DNA of 64,000 nt from Odobenus rosmarus divergens (GCF_000321225.1 NW_004452178.1:397370-461369); one strand, 5' to 3'; counted from the stretch's first letter, positions 46,129 through 58,444 are shown. Notes: generated by a model not told the origin, from the sequence alone. Numbers and translations: made by a program.

Positions 46129-46913
46129 TTTTTTTTTTTAATTTCAGTACAGGTAACATACAGTGTTATATTAGTTTCGGGTGTATAATATACTGAGTTG
46201 ATGATTCTAAGTGCTCATCATGATAATAGTACTCTTAATTCCCTTCACCTATCTCCCCCACGCCCCCACCCAGCTCCCCTCTGGTAACCAGTAGTTTGTT
46301 CTCCATAGTTAAGAGTCTGTTTCTTGGTTTGTCTCTTTTTTTCTTTGTCCATCTGTTTTGTTTCTTAAATTCCACATATGAGTGAAATCATATGGTGTTT
46401 GTCTTTCTCTGACTTATTTCACTTAGCATTATACCTTCTAGATCCATCCATGTTGTTGCAAATGGCAAGATTTCATTCTTTTTATGGTGGAATAATATTC
46501 CATCATATATATATATATATACACACACACCACTTCTTCTTTATCCATCCATCTATCCATGGATACTTGGGCTGCTTCCGTATCTTGGCTATTGTAAATA
46601 ATGCTGCAATAAACATAGGGGTGCATACATCTTTTCAAATTAGTGTTTTCATTTTCTTTGGATACATACCCAGTAATGAAATTACTGGATCATATGGTAA
46701 TTCTATTTTTGATTTTTTGAGGAACTCCCATACTGTTTTCCATAGTGGCTGCACCAGTTGGCATTCCCACCGGCAGTATAAAAGGGTTCATTTTTCTCCA
46801 CATCCTCATCAACACCTGTCGTTTCTTATGTTTTTGATTTTAATCATTCTGACAGGTGTGAGGTGATATCTCATTGTGGTTTTGATTTGCATTGCCCTGA
46901 CAAAGACAAAAGA
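46129..46913 (-). mobile_element. 5'-truncated carnivore L1, ORF2 end plus 3'UTR
   Basis: Inverted text from the 3'UTR (GTTATATTAGTTTCGGGTGTA) through the C-rich tract at 46255-46279 to the ORF2 end (GGCTGCACCAGTTGGCATTC, TCTGACAGGTGTGAGGTGATA). AACCTCATC occurs at 46120-46128 and 46914-46922 as the target-site duplication. About 13 unmatched bases (CAAAGACAAAAG) lie between the L1 break and the right copy. The 162-codon plus-strand frame is antisense L1, not a gene. Confidence 0.94.
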
Positions 46914-46922
46914 AACCTCATC

Positions 46923-48650
46923 CTAACCACATATGCCAGTGATTTCAGAGTTTGTTTTTTAGTTTTATTTCATTTTTTTCCCCAAACTTTTCAATGCAAT
47001 TTTTCAGTTGTTTCTCATTGACCAGTGATAGCTGGATTCACCATTTTAAGCTTCATACTAGTTGTGTCAATTTTACTTTTCTGAGAGTTTCTTTATGGAA
47101 TCAATTATGACACTATCATTTCTCTGATTTAGTATGCTTCTCCAAATATAATTTTTTTCTGTATTTTTAGTACATTTTTCCCACTCTTTATCATCATGGG
47201 GAAAACAAATCCAAAGGGCATTTTATACAAAATTGTCTAGTTTCTGGAACTCAATACATTTTATAGTGCTTGAAACATGTTCATTGTCCATGCTGGTCAT
47301 TTTGCTTTCCTCGAAAATAAATTTATATTGATTCATGATGCACCATACTCCTTTTCCATTATTCTGGCTAGACACATTTCCAGATTATTTCTCGAAAGTT
47401 TGCTCTTTACAAAAGCATTAGATATAGCATGAGATGCAGTTTTGTGACTTCATCGGGACAAGGAACAGTTTTCAGCTAATGATACAGTTTCAGCTTTTTA
47501 TTACAGTACAAATTCTGAATATTACATTTGTAGATTTGTGTCAAATGGCCTTGTATATTTTTTAGAAATGTGTTACATGCAAATGTTGGCAACTTACAAT
47601 TCTAAAATTATAAATTGTGAAAGAATATTTTTTAAGAAAAGAGGTATATGGTACCTTACACTATTCTTAAGTGGGGACCTAATAGAAATATACCAATTAG
47701 TGACTTAAACTTTCAACTGCAAGCAGGAGAACAAGGTGAAAAGAATAAGACAGAAACTTTTTCCCAGGAAACTAAATAACCTGACTTTAGGTCAGCCTTT
47801 TGGAATGTAGTCAGGAAAACCAAAATAAGAAACGAGATGCAACTGGCGGAAAGTCAGGAAAGACAGTAAAAGTGGCTCAGTGACTCCAGAGCAAGAAGAA
47901 GATAAAGGAACACATTGCCCCTTTATTACATGGAGAGAAAAGCAATAATAGTGGATACCAAAAAGCCATAGGTTTAAAATTGTTTTGTTGAGGATATCAA
48001 TTTTTTTCCAACACTGAGTCAAAGCTTCACAACTGAGGTAAGAGGATTAGAAGGACTAGTGCATTGAAGACTCTGTTCAAAATGCTCCCAATATTGTGAC
48101 TTGCTACTGCATGGTTTGTCTACATACCTTATTCAAAAACTAAACAGATATTATCATGAACTTTAGTGAGTTGTTCCATACACGCACATACATCTATACA
48201 CTATCTATTTGGATATTCTAAACAGATTATAAATTCCTGGAGGAGAGAGACTGTTATATACTTGTATATACATATGCCAATTTCCAACTCAGAACCAAAT
48301 GGGTAGCAGATCGTCTAAAAATATTCATTAAATTGAATTAGGACTAGTAAAATATCTGACAACATTTATTAAAAGTGGCTTTCAGAAAAGTAAAATGCAT
48401 ACAATGCAGCAGCTTGGATTTAATCATGATTTTGCAGATAGTGCCTTAGATGTTTATTTTCATCATGATATAAGTTTTAATTTTTAGCAGTGTGATGGCA
48501 AATGCAGAAATATTTAGTAATAGAGACACTTTTAATGGAAAAGTTGTAGACAACCCAGTTTGGACAGTACGTATTTTTTAAAAATCAACATTATGTGGCT
48601 CACACAGTGGACATAAAATGATCGACGCATAGAACCATTAACTGCTATAT
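46923..48650. other. Single-copy AT-rich DNA, no gene seen
   Basis: 1.7 kb with no repeat or exon recognised. Confidence 0.5.
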
Positions 48651-48659
48651 CCAGACAAG

Positions 48660-48861
48660 TTTTTTTTTTTTAGATTTTTTTAATTTATTTTGTGACAGAG
48701 AGAGAGAGACAGTGAGAGAGGGAACACAAGCACGGGGAGTGGAAGAAGGAGAAGCAGGCCTCCTACAGAGCAGGGAGCCCAATGCGGGGCTCGATCCCAG
48801 GACGCCGGATCATGACCTGAGCCGAAGGCAGACGCTTAACCACTGAGCCACCCAGGCACCC
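48660..48861 (-). mobile_element. Young CAN-SINE
   Basis: Inverted: T-run and AGATTTTTTTAATTTATTTTG tail at the left, GAGGGAACACAAGCACGGGG, then AAGGCAGACGCTTAACCACTG and the head complement GAGCCACCCAGGCACCC. CCAGACAAG flanks it at 48651-48659 and 48862-48870. One of two minus-strand SINEs. Confidence 0.96.
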
Positions 48862-49107
48862 CCAGACAAGGATTTTAACTGCATTCTGTAAGAAGTGTGA
48901 TAGCAAACATCCATTTTCAGTTTTCATCCAACCTAAGATGCCCCTCCTTTCAAAACATCTTCTCCAGCACTCCTAGGCAGGCAGAATGCTGACCATGGGG
49001 AACCCAAAGACAGCAAGCAGTATGCTTAGAAACAGAGAGAGAGCTCCAGGACCTCGAAACCCAAAATCCTAGGGTAGGAAGTACTGGAGGCCAGGAGAAA
49101 ACCAGGA

Positions 49108-49190
49108 AAAGAAAGAAAGAAGAAAGAAAAGGAAGGAAGGAAGGAAGGAAGGAAGGAAGGAAGGAAGGAAGGAAGGAAGAGGAAGAGAGA
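49108..49190. repeat. (GGAA)n microsatellite
   Basis: GAAAGAAAGAAGAAAG followed by about 13 uninterrupted GGAA units. The Ser/Phe/Leu-rich minus-strand frame across it is a translation of the repeat. It does not follow a SINE tail. Confidence 0.96.
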
Positions 49191-49469
49191 AAAAACAAGA
49201 CCGTGTCCTTTAACATATTAGTGAGCAGCCTATTTACAATCTGAATTTTGAGCTACTGTAGACAATAGACTGATCATTTTTTTATAATTAGTAATAAGAG
49301 CCCTGATATAGAGAAGAGAGAAGCAGCCCCATAAAATACAGCACAGCACAAGAATGGCTTAAGAGACACTGAAGACAATCCTAGACCAAGGTCAGCTAAA
49401 ACAAAGACACAAGCCTGAACTCAGCCAGAGTTCAGAGAGGAAGATTTGATTACAAGAATATCACTGTGG

Positions 49470-49700
49470 AGATATTGTGGTATCATAAACTGAGCAGACA
49501 GACTTGGCTCAGACCCTGGCTCTGGCATTTTATAACTATTTGATCCTCAGAACCGGAAACCAATCGTTCTGAGTATCTGTAGCACTGACTTTACATGTTG
49601 TTGTAAATGACATGCGATTATTTGAAAGCTTCTGCTCTGGCACCTGATAGATTTCAAATGGACAGCAAGTAGTATCTATTTTTATTATGTTCTTTCTCTT
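49470..49700 (+). mobile_element. MIR SINE relic
   Basis: GTGGTATCATAAACTGAGCAG head, then CTTGGCTCAGACCCTGGCTCT, TTTGATCCTCAGAACCGGAAA and AGCTTCTGCTCTGGCACCTGA, in MIR order. Worn in the middle. Confidence 0.75.
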
Positions 49701-51535
49701 ACTGTTTTACTAAGTCTTCTTTTAAGGCATAGGAATAGGACACTGTTCATGGTTCTCATTCTGTAGTGTCACTTCCATTGCTTTCAAATAATGCTATGTT
49801 TTCCTCATAAATCCAGAGTTAAAGAAACTGCTTCAGTCAAGGACAAGAAGTGAAATGAGTAAGCAATGCCTACTCCAGAAAGGTGGCCGCATGAGCCAGT
49901 GTCTATTCTGAGGTGGTATAGAAAATAATGGCAGGGGCTTCTATTAATTTCTTCAGCTTTTATCTTGAAAATTATGAGTTCAAGAGGCAAGAGATGACTT
50001 CTTGAAGGGGTGGTAAAAGTACTACTCTTTTACCACAACTTTTAGATCCAAGAACATTGGGCATCAGAATCTTAAAAATGCACTTATAAAGGGCTCAACA
50101 TAAAGTACAGAATCAGTACGTGCTATTTTGTCTTTAAAAGGGAAGGAAAAGAAAATGACCTAAGTTAATCAATTTCACATAATTACGTGTTAATTACTAA
50201 ATAAAACCATGTACTTGTTTCTCTTTAGATGATACTAAAGAAAGCTAAATTCCAGACTCTATAGCAAACAGTATAATATGAATTACAGCAAGATATTTAC
50301 AATTAGGATCTGATACTTCAGATCTCTCATGATATACAGTCATTTGATACATGAAGTTCCTGAATTATTGTTACTTTCCATGACCTGGTGCTACTTTGGA
50401 AAACATAATTGCCAAGAACTTTTGATCATCTGTATCACTGAGCGTAAATTATTCACTTTGGAGAAGGAGAGTTGGAGGATCTAGAGCAGAGATGACAGTC
50501 AGCATCATCGAACTCCTCTCCCACCTACACTCTGCCATCACCTGCTTCCACCTCAAACTCTCCTTCCAGAAGGTGCTCTTGCAGCCATGGATCATTTGGG
50601 CTCAGTGTACCACAACCCTGAACTCCACGAAGAAGCTTTTATCTTCTGATTTTTTGGCCTAGTGTGTCCATCAAAACCAAAATAAAACAAAACAAAAAAG
50701 AAGTAAGTAAGGTCCTACAATCAATACCAGACCGTAACTGTCATAAAGAAGAGTTCTGTTTTCCACTGCGTGTGTGTGTGTGTTTCTTGTTGGTGATTTA
50801 ACTGCTCTATCTTTAAGTACTATTCCTTCAGTTATATTAGCACAGGGTGTTCAAGTTTGTTTACACATAAAAACACATGTGTTTGGATTTAAAATTTGTG
50901 GTGTATTTTAATAAGCATTATCAAGATGCTCACCTGGTTACGTGCCAGTGGAGTGATCACATACTGCCCAGTTATTCGTACTTAACAGATATCCAAGGAA
51001 GGGCCACCCTTTATATTCTCAAAATAGAGTTGGTTACATGATTATTTTTTTGATTACCTATTTATAAAAACTAAGTCTATTTTTACCGTGCCAAGAGTGA
51101 TTTATTAGAGGAAATAATGGTTTCAGACTTTCTCAAATCTAGCAAAGTTATCCATAAAACACTCCTAACAACTAGTATAAGAACAGAATTCTATACACAC
51201 ACACAAAGATGACTAAAATGACTTATTCTCACACTTCCCACAGGTTTCTTACGGAAGCTTGAACTAAGAAGCTTTTCCATGAAATGTATTCATTTGAGAA
51301 AGTTTGAACAAATGGGTGGAAGTGATTGACAGAACATTTCCTTCGAAATAAGTGACCTCCACATGTAGCTCAATACACTCATACAGATAGACCTAAACAA
51401 ATGCTTGTTGATGGATGTGCACATTTTAATTACATACTCCATTAGCACCATTGATCCACATTCTTAGCAGCATACGCTTCAATTAAGTTTGAAGTGCCAG
51501 TGTTTTACAATTGTGGTTTAGAGTTCAGTTAGTCA
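49701..51535. other. Single-copy AT-rich DNA, no gene seen
   Basis: A (GT)8 run lies at 50768-50784. Otherwise no repeat or exon recognised. Confidence 0.5.
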
Positions 51536-51539
51536 GCCA

Positions 51540-51720
51540 GTCAACAAAGGTTTATTAAGTTCCTGCTATTCATTTATTTAATCATTCATTCAACAAATAT
51601 TTATTTAATGCCTATAATATGCTCAATCCTGACCTTAGCTTGGGAAATTCAGCAGTGAATCCAACTGACAGTTTTCTTTTTCTGCCAGAAACTTACAGAC
51701 CAATGAGAAAGAGTTTAACT
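51540..51720 (-). repeat. MIR/L2-like ancient repeat
   Basis: CATTCATTCAACAAATATTTA, TTTAATGCCTATAATATGCTC, AATTCAGCAGTGAATCCAAC and AAACTTACAGACCAATGAG follow the widespread mammalian 'attcattcaacaaatatttattgag' repeat. Confidence 0.65.
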
Positions 51721-51954
51721 TGAAGGAAAAGGAAGACCTATTTGAGACACCAGAGACAGGAAAAGTCTCTCTAAGAAATTGGTTTCTGAAATAAATGTAG
51801 TTAGCCATTCAAATATCCAGAAAAAGAAATTTCCAGGCAAAGAGAAGAGTTAGGAAAAGGAGTTTAGTTACTTTGTGGAACAAAGATCAAATGGCTGAAG
51901 AATGGTAAGTATTTTGATTTTATCCTAATTGCAATGAGAAGACAGCTGAGCATT

Positions 51955-52310
51955 TTTTGAAATCAAGTTTATTAAAGAATAATTAGTATAAGTAATATGC
52001 ACCAGAAAATCACCCATTTTAAGTGTGTAGTCAATGAGTTTTGTCAAACATATATAATCATGTAACCATCACCCTACCACCATAATTAAGAAATAGAATA
52101 TTTCCATCACTCAAAAAAGTTACTTCATGCCCTTCTGCAGTCAGTCCTGTCCCTCACCACAAGCCACTGGGAATCACTATAATTTTGTCCTATAAATGGA
52201 ATTATACGGTATACAATATGCAGTCTTTTGTTTCTGCCTTCTTCCACTTAGCATAATGCTTTTGAGAGTCATCCATGTTGTTGCAGATTGATTTGGAATC
52301 CCATTCGCTG
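51955..52310 (-). mobile_element. Old L1M 3' fragment
   Basis: Inverted L1ME/L1MC-type text: AATCACCCATTTTAAGTGTG, ATCATGTAACCATCACCCTAC, TATTTCCATCACTCAAAAAAG, TCCTATAAATGGAATTATACG and GAGTCATCCATGTTGTTGCAG. Confidence 0.87.
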
Positions 52311-52999
52311 TAAAACAAGCAATGTTGACTCAGCAGTTAGATATACAAGTCGGAAGCTCCCAGGAAAGGTCAGATCTACAGTCAAGATTTTGGAGTCTCA
52401 ACATCCAGATGGTATTTAAAACCATGGAATTAAATCCTTTCACCAAAGGAGAGAGTGAGGGACTGAGCCCTGGCGTCCTCCAAATGTTGGAAAGAGATAA
52501 AGGAGCCAGTAGATCGAGAAGAAATATCCAGTGAAGTAGGAAGAAAATAAGCAATATCCCAGAAGCCAAAAGGAGAAGGCATTTCAAAGAGAGAATGGTT
52601 ACCTGTGTCAAATATCAAGTGTGATGAGGTCTTACTATTGATTTGTCAAGCTGGAAATGTTGATTACCTTGATGAGAGCAGTTCTAACGGCTCCATGCCA
52701 GACAGTGAAAAATGCTTGGTACACCCCAGTGAACCAAGCAGAAGTGAGAATACTGACCCTCTTGGAACTTACTGATATATATGCCTTCAGTGTGGTTCTT
52801 TATTAATGGCATATAGAGACTGGGAATTTAACATGTAACTAGCTATTCAACGGAAGAGTTTAGAACTTTAGAAAAAAAAATGGAATTCTTTGGCTCTTCC
52901 TCTTTGCTCCCTCCCTCAACAAAATTTTGATACAATTACACTAAAGAAGAATGGAACATTATCATTTTAATGTTAACCATGAGGGAAGGATACGATTTC
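52311..52999. other. Single-copy DNA, no gene seen
   Basis: A 93-codon minus-strand frame (52330-52611) has no recognisable domain. Confidence 0.45.
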
Positions 53000-53260
53000 C
53001 TTATATGTAAAGGAAGAGATTTACTCTTTTATAAATTAGTAATTTAGAATATGTTTGAAGACACAACCAATTAGCTGAAGTAATTTGCATTTTTATGTTT
53101 TTTCATCAGTTTTTTAGGTCCTTTTCCGCTGTTTCTGTAATGAAAATGCAATCTTTCAAAGGTGAATAGCTTTTTTGTGTTTGCTTGGTAATGAGCTTTC
53201 TGCTATTATCAATTGGCCAATTTCATAGATTTCACATAAAATGTAGCTGTTGGTACCAAA
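53000..53260. promoter_or_regulatory. Candidate conserved non-coding element with a POU octamer
   Basis: Repeat-free. The exact octamer ATTTGCAT lies at 53083-53090, directly beside a CAATTAGCTG homeodomain-like site, and TTATCAATTGGCCAATTTC holds an inverted CCAAT-type block near 53206. Motif content only; conservation and activity are untested. Confidence 0.35.
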
Positions 53261-54160
53261 AGGGTAGCAGGCCCATATGATACTGAGTTTCATTCTTTAA
53301 CTTTGTGCCCAAATTCTTCTTGGGCTAAAAATGTGTTGGGTAGATGTTTTTTTGTTTCCGTATTTTGTTGCTGTTGTTGTTATTTGTTTTAACGGTTTTG
53401 CTGAGCTTTTTATATGGATTGGACTCAGACCAATATTCACCAAGCATCAACTACGAACTCCACAAAATGTTGTTTATCTGACTTATTTAATCCCAAACTC
53501 AGTGGTATATTCCCCCTGCAGCATTACAGAAAGTCAGACAACAAGTGAATAGACAATGCCACATGATTAAAACCATGCATCATAAAATTATTACTTCCTC
53601 CGAATTCATACAAATTTTTATCCTCAGGCCTGACCCACCAAGGGCAAAAAGGCCTGAGACAGAGATGTGTGTAGTCTATTTTAAATCTAACTGACAAGCT
53701 TTAAAAACATAAAGTCATCATTATCATTAATAAATGTTAGTTAGGTACACTGGAAACTCCATTAACCATCAGTGTATTAACTGTTTAATTGTTCAGCAGG
53801 TGAACTTTCACTCTGAGTGACATCTTTAAGCAACCTAGGGGTCTCCGCTAATCACCTGGTTCATTAAAACTGGAGAAGTCGAGTTGTAAATATTTATAGA
53901 CTTATTGTCATCCAAATAAGTCTTATGGTTCTTGACTGTAACACTAAGGAAAAGAAAAAAGAGAGACCTTACTGAAAAACAATGAGTAAACCAAAATAAA
54001 AATGGAGAGAATAACACAATTATGAGAGAGACAGTATCTTTGTTCTTCAGAGCCCTGAGGAAAATTGTGACACGAGTAAAATTTGGTTTCTCCTTTCTCC
54101 AGAGACCAGATCCTTATTTCCATGACCTCCCACCACAGGTGTGCCAACAGCAGACTATAT
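53261..54160. other. Single-copy AT-rich DNA, no gene seen
   Basis: The part at 53700-53830 is TAAT-rich and repeat-free (ATCATTAATAAATGTTAG, AACTGTTTAATTGTTCAGC) and could be another conserved block. Confidence 0.4.
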
Positions 54161-54164
54161 CAAT

Positions 54165-54440
54165 CACCGTAGCCTGCCTACTTTGTGCCGTGATAACAAG
54201 CAACACCAAGATCTTCGTAGCTTAGCACGTGCCAAAGTCTGCTGCACGTCTTGGCAAAACCCAGGGCTGCAAGTCCTCAGTGGCAGCTCAGCGATCTGAC
54301 TACTTCCATCCTGTGGCACCTACCTCTCCTCATGATTCCATGCTCCCTACAGTGGGGGAAGAGAGCACCTGAGGGTTCTGTGCCAGCAACTGAATGCTTC
54401 AGCATAGAAGTGGCAACCATCTCATGATCCCAAAGCCAGA
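54165..54440 (+). repeat. Unassigned ancient interspersed repeat, weak
   Basis: GTGATAACAAGCAACACCAAG, CTACTTCCATCCTGTGGCACC, GGGGGAAGAGAGCACCTGAGG and TAGAAGTGGCAACCATCTCAT come in the same order as in a common mammalian LTR-like repeat I cannot name with confidence. Confidence 0.35.
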
Positions 54441-54839
54441 ACTACTCGTATAAGCCTGACTTACTGCAAGGGATGCAGCAAAGTGTGATTCTCCTATGTG
54501 CTCCTCTTAAAAATGTATATCGGAAATGGGAGATCACTAGAAGTTTCTAGGCACTGACACCACCTAAAAAATGCCCAAGCTATCAATCTTTCCTACTCTG
54601 CAAAATTTGCCCAGAATCTGAATTACAAGGTTGATAAAACCTTACCATGCACACCTTTTGTCCCCTCCTTATATACATGAGCAACGCAGGTAAGGGAAAG
54701 TTTTGTCTTGGGTCCCTCAATCCAACAGTCAGGACTTCTTTGTTCATTTCTATGATTCTCTCCACCATGTCATGACTTTTATACTCTGGGTTAATCTCTT
54801 CTCTCCTTAACTTCAGATCTACATATCTAATGCTTATTA

Positions 54840-55270
54840 GCATCTACATTTGTGTTTCTAAAAAATATCTCAAACCGACATGTCCCAAGCTGAACTCCTA
54901 ATCTTCATGCAACATCTTCTTCATCCAACCTCAATTAATGGCAACTCCATTTTTCCAGTAGCTTAGGCAAAAATCTTGGAGTCACCTTTGACTCTTCTCT
55001 GTCAATCATATTCCACATCCAATCCATCAGGAAACTCTTTTGCTTCTAACTTCAAAGTATGTCTCAGGCTGATGTGAACTGGCTGAGTCATTCTTTTGGT
55101 TGTGTAGTGCATCTCCCACAGCAGAAACTCTCTGGTACATGTTAATGCAGGATGCAAATATATGTACACTCTGTGGCTAATCCTAAAGTCCTCTTGCCCC
55201 AACCTACTTCTTCCTAATCTGCTAATCTTGCTCCTTCCAGAACATGATCAATCAGCTAAGTCATTTTGCC
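54840..55270 (+). mobile_element. L2 LINE fragment, end of the reverse transcriptase region
   Basis: CAAGCTGAACTCCTAATCTTC, TTAATGGCAACTCCATTTTTC, CTTGGAGTCACCTTTGACTC and CCACATCCAATCCATCAGGAA follow L2 ORF2 text (the LGV-DSS motif region). It weakens after 55115, where CCTACTTCTTCCTAATCTGC may continue the same element. Confidence 0.8.
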
Positions 55271-55451
55271 ACTGTTCAGAAGTCCAAATTTATCTTTACC
55301 TAAGTTTCTCTCTCCACACAAAGTGGACTACCAAGTACAATACCCAAAGATGTGTCCACTGAGAAGTCTCCACTCCACTGTCTTTCAGGGTCACCCCTAA
55401 ATGGGGTTGTCATGCAGCAGCAGTTCAATGTTGACATTCATAAATATGCCA

Positions 55452-55648
55452 GAGGCGCCTGGGTGGCTCAGTTGGCTAAGCGACTGCCTTTGGCTCGGGT
55501 CATGATCCTGGAGTCCCGGGATCGAGTCCCACATCGGGCTCCCTGCTCAGCAGAGAGTCTGCTTCTCCCTCTGACCTTTCCCCCTCTCATGTGCTCTCTC
55601 TCATTCTCGTTCTCTCAAATAATAAATAAAATCTTAAAAAATAAATAA
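55452..55648 (+). mobile_element. CAN-SINE, GGCTAAGCGACTGCC form
   Basis: Head GAGGCGCCTGGGTGGCTCAG, GGAGTCCCGGGATCGAGTCC B-box region, CTCTCATGTGCTCTCTC segment, AATAATAAATAAAATC tail. A perfect 12-bp duplication, ATAAATATGCCA, lies at 55440-55451 and 55649-55660. Confidence 0.96.
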
Positions 55649-55969
55649 ATAAATATGCCAAGCCAGCCCATTCATGAACCAAGCTTGGGTTTTCTCCTTC
55701 TTTGTCAGCTAGTCCTAAGAAACCCCCACTCCCCCACAACACCTAAGTGTGAGAAAGATAAGGCAGTGACAATGAACCATTGAAATGTGGCCAGTGAACT
55801 TTCTCTCTGGTCCTCTCTCCCCATAAATACCTAGTTAAAAAAAAAAAAAAAAAGCCAAATCTCAACCAAGATTCAAAGCGGAAATGGCTTCTGTGGTTGC
55901 CTTCTCCTTGGAAATTCCTATCACGGATTATATCTCAATAATGGTATTTTCATTCTGCCTCATATTATA

Positions 55970-56115
55970 GACATTTTATCATGCTCACCTTTTTCCCATT
56001 AAAATAGAACCTCCTAAGGTTATAGACCATGAGTCATGTATTTTTGTATGCCCTACAGTGCCTTGCACTATACTGCAAATAGTATGGTCAATTCTATACA
56101 TTTGAAATATAGGGA
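55970..56115 (+). mobile_element. L2 LINE 3' end fragment
   Basis: TAGAACCTCCTAAGGTTATAG, GAGTCATGTATTTTTGTATGC, CCTACAGTGCCTTGCACTAT and GCAAATAGTATGG follow the L2 3' text. Confidence 0.72.
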
Positions 56116-57778
56116 AAAGAACCTTGATTTGTGCAGAAGCTGAACAATGTTGAAATGAACTGAGAGTGTAAGAGAGACAGCATTATCTGGAAAGACAGCA
56201 AAATACTATAAAAACTGTGTTGGGTTCTATACAAAGTAATTCAGTGCTAAGAAGACAAAAGTCTAAGTCTTCATAGCCTAATGAAGGAACATTAGGAGTT
56301 GAACTATATTAGTTTTGAATACCACTCACCACATGTTGAAACTTGAGCACAGTATTTAAACATTCTGAGTTTCAGAATCTCTGTGAATGGAAGGAATGTC
56401 TTTCTTGCAGGCTTGCAACAAGACTTAGATGAAGTAACATATATAAGGTTTCCCGAAGAGAGATCAGCATACAGAGCATATATAGTAAGTGCTTGATAAT
56501 GGTAGTTCTGTCAAATATGACTTGATATGTGCTAGCATATAAAACAATAAACAAAGCAAGCCTAGCTACCCTTTCAGAAAAAGCCAAAAGAGATGCCATC
56601 AGCAATTAAGCGAACAAAAGGAAACGAGATGAATCAGTAGAAGACACAATAAGCAAGTGCCTTTGTGATATGGGAGAAAGCCCAGACCTGTGTGTTAGAT
56701 GTGATGCAATGCTTTCCAGCTTCTTCTTCTGTTACGTTGTGCAAAACATTTAAGATATGAAGCAAGAATCAGTTGTATCAAATCAATTCACAGAATAAGT
56801 CAGCCAGCAAATACACATTTTACTTTTGCAGAAATTATCTTTGAGAATGTCCGTGACTCACATAAAGTCCCTCGTAGAGGCAAGAATTACCAAAGTAGGG
56901 TCTTCATCTATAACCACAGAGGGCGAGACTGGAGTAGCAGTGAGTGCCCATTCCAACTAGGTGAAAAAAATCCCAAGGTCTTCCAGTTGCTCAGTGGGAG
57001 AGTAAATAAGGCACAGAGAAGACTCACTATTCCGTGTGTTCCCTTAGCTTACCTCCTTCCTTTCCAACACCCCTCCCTGTTGGTTCTTGGATCTCTCTGG
57101 CCCTAGAGACTGGAGACTACATCAAAGAAAACTGTTGCAGCCAGGAAATCACCAACACTAAATTTTCACAGTTCGAGTGGTCTAACCACTCAGATTACCA
57201 CTGACACCACCTCACTACCTTGCCCAACTTCCTTCCATGCCTACTTTCCCGCCCACCAAGCCATGACTGCTACGACAGAGCGAGCCAGACCACAGAAACC
57301 ACATCCTTGAAGAGCGCACTGTTTCCACTCACTGGTTTTCCAATGGCTTAATGGTGCCACCGCCCAAGTCCAAGAATCATAGACCTTGAGATTTTTTTAA
57401 AAACTCAAGCTTATTAATAAATGTGAAAATAATAAGATTAGAAACACCATTTTTAATGAAGCCAAATGAAACTACATTTATTTTGTACTGTTCTCTTTAT
57501 GGCTTTAGGCAATAGGCAAAAGTTGATTCTAGAGTGATGACAGAATATAAAGGATCTTTAATTGTATTTAATACGCCCTTAGTACTTTTACTACTGGTAT
57601 CCAATGAATCCCTAGTCAGTGTGTAAGTTTATTCCAAAATTCAAATATTCATTGGTTAAATTTTATTAGGTAGCCAACATACTCTTTACTTCATTCAACA
57701 ACTGCAAAATATAAGAGATCCATCAGATCTAGTAAAGATACGGTTAAAATTTTGTTTAATTTTATTCTATTTTTATCT
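56116..57778. other. Single-copy DNA, no gene seen
   Basis: 57050-57380 is relatively GC-rich (TTTCCCGCCCACCAAGCC); 57380-57560 is AT-rich and repeat-free. No exon is supported. Confidence 0.5.
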
Positions 57779-57975
57779 AATATTTATTGAGTGCCCACTC
57801 AGTGCTAGGCACTTCACATGGGTTATCTCACTTCATGCTGAAAAGTTTTTGGATATTGGTAATAAAACTGCTTTCATTTGGTTCATAAAGGAATGGAGGA
57901 ACAGAGGACTTAGCTTGCCCAAGGCCACACATTAGTGAGTGGCAGTCAGGACTGGAACAAAGGCAGTCCCAGTGC
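57779..57975 (-). mobile_element. MIR SINE relic
   Basis: Inverted MIR: ATTTATTGAGTGCCCACTCAG, CTAGGCACTTCACATGGGTTA, CTTGCCCAAGGCCACACATTA and GTGGCAGTCAGGACTGGAAC. Confidence 0.9.
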
Positions 57976-58243
57976 AGAGAGTCCCCACCCTTGGGGCCCC
58001 CTGGACTGAGTCAGGAGGGGCTGGGCTATCCTATCCGCAAGTGACGTGATGTCAGTTAACTCAAGTATTTCACCTAAATCAGATATTCTCTCTGTAGACT
58101 AAAATGTTAAATGAGTTGAATAATATTCAAAAATATTTATGAAATCCAAACTGTTTTATGTATTGACTAGCTAATGGCTTGTAATTAAAGCACAGTCTAT
58201 TAAACCCAACAAACAAAATAGCTTCTCAGTATAGAATGTAAGC

Positions 58244-58433
58244 GAGGGGCGCCTGGGTGGCTCAGTCCTTAAGTGTCTGCCTTCAGGCCGGGTCGTGATC
58301 CCAGGGTCCTGGGATCGAGCCCCGCATTAGTGGGAAGACTGCTTCTCCCTCTCCCACTCCCCCTGCTTGTGTTTTCTCTCTCTGTGTGTCTCTCTCTGTC
58401 AAATAAATAAATAAAATCTTAAAAAAAAAAAAA
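58244..58433 (+). mobile_element. Young CAN-SINE with a small internal deletion
   Basis: Head GGGGCGCCTGGGTGGCTCAG, CCTTAAGTGTCTGCCTTCAG body. The GGGCTCCCTGCTCAG segment is missing after GAGCCCCGCAT. CCCCCTGCTTGTG segment, AAATAAATAAATAAAATC tail plus A14. AGAATGTAAGC flanks it at 58233-58243 and 58434-58444. Confidence 0.96.
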
Positions 58434-58444
58434 AGAATGTAAGC

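Noticed and set aside
46378..46866. 162-codon open frame, the longest in the window
   Set aside because: It reads antisense through the end of L1 ORF2 and its 3'UTR. It is not a host gene and not the L1 frame.
48950..49216. 88-codon frame with Ser-Phe-Leu-Pro repeats
   Set aside because: Translation of the (GGAA)n microsatellite.
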